Source: an uncultured Lachnospiraceae bacterium (GTDB taxonomy: Bacteria; Bacillota; Clostridia; Lachnospirales; Lachnospiraceae). From it: 6,968 nucleotides of DNA. The position numbers and the translations under genes were made by a program. Below the pieces are notes generated by a model. The model did no database searches. It was not told the origin of the DNA and saw only the letters and a program-made list of their open reading frames with translations. Below are positions 1 to 5,408 of the stretch, piece after piece. Position 1 is the stretch's first letter, and each line of letters starts with the position of its first letter. The DNA is taken from assembly GCA_937901625.1 (NCBI GenBank), contig CALDIE010000276.1, positions 1 through 6,968 of the forward strand, written 5' to 3'.

Positions 1-258
1 AACGCTTACAAAAGGAGGAAGGACTTTGAGCGAAAAGCTTCCGGAAGAGATGACCGCGCAAGCGGAAAGGTTCTTAAGATGAGAAGAGGCGGGGATATGC
101 CCGGCGGTGATGTAAGAGTGACTCATAAATGCGCCATCTGCGGGCGCACCAGTACGGATTATCCTTCACTTCAGTTCCGTTTTTGCTCTCAATGCGAAGG
201 AAACTATGAATTTTGCGAAGAACATCTGTATACACATAAGCATTTTAAAAGACAGTAA
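1..258 (+). CDS. C-terminal zinc-ribbon tail of a probable rhomboid-type membrane protease (5' partial)
   Basis: An open frame enters at base 1 and stops with TAA at 256-258, giving 85 visible residues; the start lies outside the window. Visible residues 1-40 are a Lys/Arg/Gly-rich, probably unstructured linker. Residues 44-81 form a compact Cys/His cluster (C44, C47, C62, C65, C72, H75, H79, H81) typical of a small zinc-binding domain, with the signatures HKCAICGRT and RFCSQCEGNYEFC. From memory, similar tails close rhomboid-family intramembrane serine proteases of Lachnospiraceae, sitting on the cytosolic side after the membrane helices. No membrane segment is visible here, so that assignment is inference. 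The gene ends 14 nt before the sigma-like gene on the same strand, which suggests one operon. It could instead be the tail of another membrane protein with the same zinc domain. The reading frame is secure; the family name is moderate. Confidence 0.6.
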   Translation, partial: NAYKRRKDFERKASGRDDRASGKVLKMRRGGDMPGGDVRVTHKCAICGRTSTDYPSLQFRFCSQCEGNYEFCEEHLYTHKHFKRQ

Positions 259-260
259 GC

Positions 261-265
261 GGAGG
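261..265 (+). promoter_or_regulatory. Ribosome binding site of the sigma-like gene
   Basis: A consensus GGAGG lies 7 nt before the ATG at 273. It starts only two bases after the preceding stop codon, which supports both the start choice and co-transcription with the upstream gene. Confidence 0.8.
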
Positions 266-272
266 TTTTTAT

Positions 273-1019
273 ATGGAGTATCAAAAGAGTCAGGAGGATT
301 TTTTAAAAGCCATAGCGGGAATCAAAGAACTGGCTTATCTGCAGGGCGGCTTTGTTACAGAGGAGGATATCAAAAATGTCTTCGGGGAGTTAAGTGAACA
401 ACAGCGCAAGATCTTAAACACTTATTTTAAAGACAGTAAGATCGGCGTCGAAAAACCGTTACCGGACAGTGATTATCTTTCGGACGAAGACGGATCCTAC
501 CTGCGTCTGTACATGGAGGAGCTGGAGAATATCGAACCTTTGACGGAAGCGCAAAAAAGAGCCTATATCATGGCGGCCATGAACGATGATAACGCCGCTA
601 AGGAGTTACTTACCAATACCTCATTAAAGACGGTAGTCGACCTGGCAAGACTGTATACGGGACAGGGAGTTGAACTATATGATCTGATCGGGGAAGGAAA
701 TTTTGCCCTGGTTTCCGCTATGAGTATGCTTGATTGCATCGAACAGCCGGAGGAGTTTGACGGATTTGTCGCTAAAACGATCATGACGGCCATGGAGGGT
801 CTGATCGGTGAAGAGAATAAGGAAGAGGAAGTCCTGCAGCGAACCATGGCAAAAGTGATGGATGTGATCACAAAGGCCAAGGAGCTTACGGAAGCATACC
901 GGCGGAAGGTCAGCGTAAAAGAGCTGGCAAGCGAGACGGATTTAACGGAGGAAGATATCCGGCAGGCCATCGAACTGGCAACGGTTACCTGTGAAGAATT
1001 TATCACGGACGATACCTGA
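273..1019 (+). CDS. Sigma-70-like protein lacking region 4
   Basis: 248 residues. Residues about 26-60 resemble sigma region 1.1 (FVTEEDIKNVF, then helical). Residues 77-97 match region 1.2 (YLRLYMEELENIEPLTEAQK). Residues 109-153 match region 2.1-2.2, the core RNA polymerase contact (NTSLKTVVDLARLYTGQG, then LYDLIGEGNFALVSAM). Residues 188-237 resemble region 3, with the pattern VSVKELASETDLTEEDIRQAIELA. The region 2.3-2.4 stretch that normally melts and reads the -10 element is not recognisable: residues 154-185 are acidic, without the usual Trp/Tyr-rich helix. The protein ends before any region 4, so -35 recognition is absent. Primary sigma factors are 350 residues or more. It may bind RNA polymerase as an accessory or antagonist factor, or be a degenerate sigma; that is inference. 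The start is fixed by GGAGG 7 nt upstream, and the next frame follows at once. Confidence 0.75.
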   Translation: MEYQKSQEDFLKAIAGIKELAYLQGGFVTEEDIKNVFGELSEQQRKILNTYFKDSKIGVEKPLPDSDYLSDEDGSYLRLYMEELENIEPLTEAQKRAYIMAAMNDDNAAKELLTNTSLKTVVDLARLYTGQGVELYDLIGEGNFALVSAMSMLDCIEQPEEFDGFVAKTIMTAMEGLIGEENKEEEVLQRTMAKVMDVITKAKELTEAYRRKVSVKELASETDLTEEDIRQAIELATVTCEEFITDDT

Positions 1020-1046
1020 TGGATCACAAATCCTTAAACAAGAAAC

Positions 1047-1050
1047 GGAG
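1047..1050 (+). promoter_or_regulatory. Ribosome binding site deciding an internal start at 1058
   Basis: CGGAG ending at 1050 sits 7 nt before the ATG at 1058-1060. The alternative ATG at 1019, overlapping the preceding stop as TGATG, has no comparable purine-rich site, so 1058 is preferred. Confidence 0.55.
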
Positions 1051-1057
1051 TTCTGTG

Positions 1058-1447
1058 ATGTACGATAATGATTATAAGCACGTGATACGAGAGATGTCCA
1101 AGACGATGATCGGAGCGCGGTTTTCCTATGGTGAAGTAGTAGCGAATGAGCGCATCCCCTTTAAGTTTCAGACCATTGTGGATCGATATATCCTTCCGTA
1201 TGAAGACGCGAATGAAACGATCGCCGAACATATGAAGAAAATGACGCCGGATGATAAAAACTACAGGGTGTATGAGGCTTTAAGGACCAATATCCGTTTT
1301 TACCGTCCCAAAACAAAAGGGAGCGGCTATGAGGAAGTGGTCTATCCCGTAAATGAGTTTGTGGCAAATCATTCCGGTGAACAGGAGAAAATACTGATCC
1401 AGGAGATCGTAATCTCCAATCTCGCGCTTACAGCGTTTAAGATTTGA
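1058..1447 (+). CDS. Conserved-looking protein of unknown function, downstream of the sigma-like gene
   Basis: 129 residues from ATG 1058, or 142 from ATG 1019. I do not recognise the family. The protein is mixed alpha/beta in character with no signal peptide, membrane segment or Cys motif. Visible landmarks are MIGARFSYGEVVANERIPFKF near the N-terminus (after MSKT), an acidic helical stretch (PYEDANETIAEHMKKMTPDD), a basic segment NIRFYRPKTKGSGYEEVV, and a hydrophobic end (SNLALTAFKI). The charged, soluble composition suggests a cytosolic protein. The longer start overlaps the sigma-like stop (TGATG), which would allow translational coupling; the shorter one has the better ribosome binding site and leaves 38 nt between genes. 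The peptidase gene follows about 28 nt after the stop, on the same strand. Position alone suggests a partner of the sigma-like protein or of the peptidase, but nothing in the sequence proves this. The coding call is strong because it fills the operon gap in frame. Confidence 0.7.
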   Translation: MYDNDYKHVIREMSKTMIGARFSYGEVVANERIPFKFQTIVDRYILPYEDANETIAEHMKKMTPDDKNYRVYEALRTNIRFYRPKTKGSGYEEVVYPVNEFVANHSGEQEKILIQEIVISNLALTAFKI

Positions 1448-1465
1448 GATAATTATTCATACCAT

Positions 1466-1472
1466 GGAGGAG
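1466..1472 (+). promoter_or_regulatory. Ribosome binding site of the M16C peptidase, overlapping an upstream ATG
   Basis: GGAGGAG lies inside the first in-frame ATG triplet context at 1464 and stands about 5 nt before the ATG at 1476. Nothing like a ribosome binding site precedes 1464, so translation most likely begins at 1476 (MYKDTVKEYRL). Confidence 0.75.
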
Positions 1473-1475
1473 TTT

Positions 1476-3107
1476 ATGTATAAAGATACGGTAAAAGAAT
1501 ATCGTTTGATAGATAGCTATTATTCCGAGGACGCGCACAGTTTTCTGACGCTTTTAGAACATAAAAAAACCGGAGCGAGGGTTGCACTGGTGGAAAACGA
1601 TGATGAGAATAAGGTTTTTTGCATCGGTTTTCGCACACCCCCGAAAGACTCTACGGGAGTGGCACATATCGTCGAACATACGGTACTTTGCGGATCGGAT
1701 AAGTTTCCTTTAAAAGATCCGTTTGTGGAACTGGTAAAAGGATCGCTAAATACATTTTTAAACGCGATGACCTATCCGGATAAGACGGTTTATCCGGTTG
1801 CTTCCTGCAATCTGCAGGATTTTAAGAATCTGATGGATGTATATCTGGATGCGGTTTTTCATCCCAATATTTACAAAGAGGAGAAGATTTTCAGACAGGA
1901 AGGGTGGCATTATGAGTTGGATACCCCCGATTCCGAGCTTGTGATCAACGGTGTTGTTTACAACGAAATGAAGGGGGCTTTTTCCTCGGCGGAGGATGTG
2001 CTGGATCGTGAGATTTTAAATTCCCTCTTTCCGGATACGGCTTACGGAGTTGAGTCGGGCGGAGATCCCGAGGTGATCCCGACTCTTCGTTATGAGGAGT
2101 ATCTTGATTTTCACAGACGTTATTACCATCCTTCCAATTCCTATATCTATCTCTACGGAAACATGGATATGGAGGAGCGTCTTCGCTTTATCGATGAGGA
2201 GTATCTGAAGGATTATGACAGGATAGAGGTGGATTCCTTCCCCGGTTTTCAACAGCCTTTTGAACAACCTGTTTATGTTGAAAAAGAGTATCCGATCGCG
2301 GAAACGGAAGCGGAGGAACATAATACCTATCTGTCTTATAATGCCGTATGCGGAACATCTCTGGATTTACGCACGATCCTTGGCATGAAGGCGGTGGAAT
2401 ACTGCCTGATCGGATCCGCCGGTGCACCGGTCAGAAAACGGCTGATGGAGGAGGGGATCTCCGTTGATGTGTCTTCGGCTGTTTCCGGTGATCTCTTCCA
2501 GCCTTATCTTAGTATCGTTGCCAAAAACGCCGATCCGAAGGATGAGAAGAGATTTGTCGAGATCATTGAAGAAGAAGCCGCGCGCGCGGTAGCGGAAGGA
2601 CTTGAGGAGGACGCGCTTTTAGCCTATATCAACCCGGCGGATTTCCGTTATCGCGAAGGTGATTTCGGATCAACACCCAAAGGTCTTGTCTACGGTCTGA
2701 ATCTGTATCGCAGCTGGCTGTATGACGATCTGCGTCCTTTTGACTACCTTGAACTTCCGGCTGCTTATACAGAGGCAAAAAAAGCGATCGGAACATCTTT
2801 TTATACCGATCTTATCCGGAAATATATTCTGAATAATCCGCATAAGTCTGTATTAAAGTTATGTCCCAAGAAGGGCTTAACAGGAAAGAAAGACCGTGCG
2901 TTGGCAGATCGCCTGGCAGCTTATAAAGCGTCTCTTACAAAGGAGGAGATCGAAAAGATCGTAAGAGATACAAGAGAGCTCCGTATATACCAGGAGACTC
3001 CGGATATACCCGAGATGCTTGAGTGTCTCCCGATGCTCGATCGGTCGGATATCAAGAGAGAAGTGCGTCCGTTTATCAATAAAGAAACGGGGATTGACGG
3101 AATACCC
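1476..3107 (+). pseudogene. M16C (PreP/insulinase-like) zinc metallopeptidase, C-terminal half missing
   Basis: This family degrades peptides with a zinc ion held by an inverted HxxEH motif in a closed two-half chamber. Numbered from the preferred start, H64-I-V-E67-H68 is intact, followed by the family signature CGSDKFPLKDPF. The third zinc ligand is probably E164 in NEMKGAFSS. Further family patterns are LNAMTYPDKTVYPV, RRYYHPSNSYIYLYGNMD and the second-domain segment PKGLVYGLNLYRSWLYDD. No signal peptide is visible, so it is cytosolic. PreP-type enzymes run to about 950-1000 residues. Here homology stops near residue 545, around IKREVRPF then GIDGIP, exactly where a stretch antisense to a radical SAM gene begins. 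The open frame continues to a stop at 3240-3242, but those last roughly 45 residues are hydrophobic nonsense encoded by foreign DNA. The enzyme lacks its C-terminal half, including the Arg/Tyr substrate-binding pair of the family, and should be inactive. The cause is either rearrangement or chimeric assembly. Confidence 0.85.
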
Positions 3108-3110
3108 GCC
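3090..3110. other. Junction between truncated peptidase (+) and truncated radical SAM gene (-)
   Basis: Read on +, this stretch encodes GIDGIP, which fits the peptidase family at this point. Read on -, it encodes GGYSVNP, which fits the radical SAM family up to the residue before its expected YVGC. Both homologies therefore share about 18 bp and end in opposite directions. On - the next residues are RFF instead of the expected YVG. On + they are AHRQIGF instead of the expected peptidase continuation. The join is therefore precise and lies at a short shared sequence, as expected for microhomology recombination or for a k-mer-sized assembly error. Confidence 0.6.
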
Positions 3111-3191
3111 CACAGGCAGATTGGATTTCGTCATTATATTTTTTGTTTCAATATCTTTTACGAGTATATCTTCTGTCTTTATTTCTTCCAT
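3090..3191 (-). pseudogene. Radical SAM protein, N-terminal fragment (resembles radical SAM mobile pair protein B)
   Basis: Only 34 codons remain: the ATG at 3191 through an Asn-Pro at 3090. The fragment contains TKNIMTKSNLPVGGYSVNP, the sequence that in this radical SAM family directly precedes YVGC and the CxxxCxxC iron-sulfur cluster motif. The cluster motif itself is missing because the gene stops at the junction with the peptidase. The family assignment (radical SAM mobile pair protein B, or a close SPL-like relative) rests on my memory of that N-terminal signature. The start is supported by GGAGG at 3202-3206, 10 nt upstream, and by the ATG lying inside the last codons of the upstream CxxC protein gene. 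In frame the - strand stays open for another 70 codons into peptidase antisense, so a gene caller could report a false 104-residue protein. Without the cluster motif it is certainly non-functional. Confidence 0.65.
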
Positions 3192-3506
3192 GCTTTCTGC
3201 GCCTCCAATATCTTATTAAATGCTTCCGGCCTCCATCTGTAGTCCCCGTCTGATATTGCAGGGTTTAAGGGAGTATCGATATTCCGCTCTTTCTGTATCA
3301 TCAGGCAAGCAGCGCATCTTACTTCCCCTTCCGATCCGCCAGAAGCCACGCCATTATATGGACACTCTGCTGGAATCCGCCGTTTCGTATCAATTCCTCT
3401 ATCTCATCCGCTGTGTGCTTCTCGACATTCAGGAATTCCGTCTCATCAAGCTCCTGCTCCGAAAACCTCCGGCAGTTCATGCAAGTCCGTCTTTATCTTT
3501 ATCCAT
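3179..3506 (-). pseudogene. Small CxxC...CxxC protein gene with two frameshifts
   Basis: I do not know the family. Three frames join into one sensible protein. ATG 3506 gives MDKDKDGL and then a premature stop. Restoring one T near 3483-3484 leads to CMNCRRFSEQELDETEF, then a long acidic helical region ending IMAWLLADRKG. Restoring one G in the G run at 3325-3328 leads to EVRCAACLMIQKERN and on to EAFNKILEAQKAWKK, stop at 3179-3181. The total length plus two bases is exactly 110 codons, which supports this reading. The CMNC and CAAC pairs, about 55 residues apart, could bind one zinc or a cluster. Its start has GAGGA at 3515-3519 inside the end of the deacylase gene, 4 nt after that gene's stop. 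Its own stop overlaps the radical SAM ATG. The gene was thus the middle member of a coupled operon. The two one-base losses in short homopolymers mean decay or sequencing error. A shorter reading from ATG 3480 to 3319 (53 residues) is possible but leaves the second Cys pair unexplained. Confidence 0.55.
3202..3206 (-). promoter_or_regulatory. Ribosome binding site of the radical SAM fragment
   Basis: GGAGG on the - strand lies 10 nt before the ATG at 3191, inside the end of the CxxC protein gene. It supports the reading of 3191 as the true radical SAM start rather than an arbitrary internal Met. Confidence 0.6.
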
Positions 3507-3510
3507 ACTT

Positions 3511-3840
3511 TCAGTCCTCGCCTGACAAATGCACTGTCTTAAATGTATGTCCTGTCGCCGGAAGGAACCTCTCTGTTACATCAGAAGTCTTCATCTTAAG
3601 GCTTGATGTGCATACGCAAGGATGACATCCGAGATACTCACTCTCCAGCACATCCTCATCTATCAGAAGCTGTACGGCATGGTCTTTATCATTCATCAGT
3701 CCCATGATACTGACTGCGCCAGGTTCGATATCCAGATACTTCAGCATATCCTCAGGATCAGCAAATGAAAGCCTTGCAGACCCTATCTGTGATGATAGCT
3801 CCTTTGTCTTGAACTTCTTGTCTGCTTGTGTCAAGTAAAA
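3511..3840 (-). pseudogene. prdX: PrdX/YbaK-type aminoacyl-tRNA(Pro) deacylase, N-terminal third missing
   Basis: The family hydrolyses Ala-tRNA(Pro) in trans, clearing errors made by prolyl-tRNA synthetase, and usually has about 160-170 residues. Here homology begins at FYLTQADKKFKTKELSSQIG (3840) and runs in frame through RLSFADPEDMLKYL, EPGAVSIMGLMNDKDHAVQL, GCHPC, TSSLKMKT and ERFLPA to the TGA at 3511-3513. The upstream part, including the segment that in this family carries the conserved Lys of the editing pocket, is absent. Instead, within about 13 bp, comes the stop of the serine recombinase. The only in-frame start, a TTG at 3834, lacks a ribosome binding site and would begin in mid-domain, so this is a remnant rather than a short gene. 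The missing N-terminal part is expected at the far end of the inserted element. The family call is strong; the exact substrate is inferred. Confidence 0.75.
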
Positions 3841-3853
3841 CCTAAAAATTTTA

Positions 3854-5408
3854 TCAACTCAGGCAATCCTTGAATTTCCAGGTAATCTCAACCCTGTAGT
3901 CTCTGTAAATCGTGATCTGTTCAACAAATGCGTGTGCCATCTCATAAGTCAGTTCCTCCTGTCCTGTAAACATCTGACAAGTCGATATCATTTCTGATTC
4001 AGCTCCCTTAAATACCCTTGTCTGATCAGCTTTGTCTATCTGTGTTTCAAGTTCACGAATCTTATCAATTATTTCGCCCTTATGTTTCAGAAATTCTTCT
4101 TTGCTGCATTCTCCAAGAGTATAACTCTCATAGCGACGCATCTTTTCTGCATCGAGAGCCTTTATCTTCGCATTCAGCTCAGCAATACGCTTTTCACTGT
4201 CCTCACGTTCAGGCGATTTGCCAAACTTTTTCTCCGATCCGGTTCGGGCAATGGTCCTTGATGCCAGTCAGTACAATTTTCTCCAGTTCACACTCAAATG
4301 GAGATTTGACATCTTTGCAGGTAATATTACCATATTCCCCACCGTATGTGCAGTAAAACCGTGGATTTCTGGTAAACTTACTATTCCATCTTGCCATTCT
4401 TCTGCCACAATAACCGCATACCACCAATGACTTTAACGGGAACGGAGTATTGTTCCTCTCTCCTGCCGGGTTGGAATGGATGATCTTCTGTACCTTCTGA
4501 TATTCCTCTTCGTTTACGATAGCCTCATGCATTCCCGGAACTACAATCCACTCCTCTCTTTTCGCTTCTTTGCGGACTTTTGAACAGGGAGCAACATTGC
4601 ACTTCATCATGCCAACTGCTGCTCCGGTATAAGTCAGCTTATCCAGGATCCTCCGTATCGTATAACATCCCCATCTTTGATTATCGGCTTTTCCTACGTG
4701 ATTTTTAGAGCCGGGATGCTTCATCAGATAATATTGTCCGGGAGTAGGAATCCCCTCATCGTTAAGCAAGTGAGCAATCGCCGCAGGTCTCATCCCGTCA
4801 AGTGCAAGATCAAATATCCTGCGTACGATAGGAGCTGTCTCAGGATCGGGTATATCAAACCTCGGATTCTCCGGATTGGAAACATATCCGTAACAAGGCT
4901 CACCATTTATGCGTTGCCCCTTCTTAGCACACTGTATCATAGCCGTCTTTACCTTTACGGAAAGATCCTTACTGTATGAATCATATACAATATTACGAAG
5001 AACTACATCCAGCCCTCCTGTCGTGCCTTTGTAATCTGCACTGTCATAATTATCATTGATTGATATATACCTTATTTTAAGAAACGGAAACAGGCACTCA
5101 AGATAATCGCCCATCTCAATATAATCTCTCGAAAAACGGCTAAAGTCCTTCGTAATGCAGGTGTTAAACCTTCCATCTCTTATCTGCTTCACCATTTCCT
5201 GAAATGCCGGTCGGTCTGTATTTGTCCCACTGAATCCGTCGTCAACAAACTCCCTTCTTACTGCATTTGCAAATTCGGAATGTTTATCAAGATAAGCATG
5301 GATAAGACTCCTCTGATTGACCACGCTGTTGCTCTCGTCCTTTTTCTTCCCCGTTTCTTCATCCGCACTGGAAAGACGGATGTAAATTGCAATTCTCGGT
5401 TCACTCAT
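3854..5408 (-). pseudogene. Large serine recombinase, frameshifted in the coiled-coil region
   Basis: Large serine recombinases integrate and excise mobile elements through a covalent phosphoserine link. The start at 5408 gives MSEPRIAIYIRLSS with catalytic S13, then the resolvase core (VDDGFSGTNTDRPAF, and KDFSRFSRDY with R91 and R94). A recombinase DNA-binding domain follows (about 165-310, including YGYVSNPENP and RRILDKLTYTGA). Then comes a zinc ribbon (VVCGYCGRRM, later FYCTYGGEYGNITC). After LEKIVLTGIKD, near 4249-4253, the frame is lost: it ends 14 residues later at 4209. The next frame continues with IARTGSEKKFGKSPERED, a long coiled coil and the end WKFKDCLS at 3854. The total span is consistent with a one-base gain or two-base loss (about 518 residues if repaired). 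The catalytic domain is intact, but losing the coiled coil should abolish regulated integration. The start overlaps the upstream recombinase by 8 nt, and AAAGGCGG lies 8 nt before it. Confidence 0.85.
5401..5408 (-). promoter_or_regulatory. Overlapping stop/start of the two recombinase genes
   Basis: ATGAGTGA contains the start of the downstream recombinase and the stop of the upstream one. With AAAGGCGG at 5417-5424, this arrangement suggests translational coupling, so both proteins would be made together from one transcript. Confidence 0.75.

Noticed and set aside
243..440. Near-repeat TTTTAAAAGACAGTAAG (243-259) and TTTTAAAGACAGTAAG (425-440)
   Set aside because: Short, AT-rich, different by an indel, and located in two unrelated coding contexts; most likely chance.
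563..1027. Long - strand open frame opposite the sigma-like gene
   Set aside because: Ser-rich antisense translation without motifs, fully covered by a better supported + strand gene.
2877..3089. Continuation of the radical SAM frame on the - strand
   Set aside because: This part is antisense to well-conserved peptidase sequence and shows no radical SAM motif such as CxxxCxxC.
3108..3242. C-terminal extension of the peptidase reading frame, hydrophobic and Phe/Tyr-rich, resembling a membrane anchor
   Set aside because: It is the antisense of the radical SAM start and of the CxxC gene end, so it is accidental read-through past the junction.
3319..3480. Stand-alone 53-residue ORF on the - strand
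   Set aside because: It starts without a ribosome binding site and carries only one CxxC; the repaired 110-codon frame explains the flanking frames better.
3511..3834. Complete short deacylase gene starting at TTG 3834
   Set aside because: There is no ribosome binding site, and the protein would begin in the middle of the domain; family-like residues continue upstream of the TTG.
3820..3840. TTGACA on the - strand as a -35 promoter element for the deacylase
   Set aside because: No TATAAT-like element follows at 16-18 bp, and the hexamer encodes conserved residues of the deacylase.
4225..4235. Run of five A before G in the recombinase (- strand) as a programmed slippage site
   Set aside because: The A run is one base short of A AAA AAG, the required shift is +1 rather than -1, and homology in the new frame already starts upstream of it.
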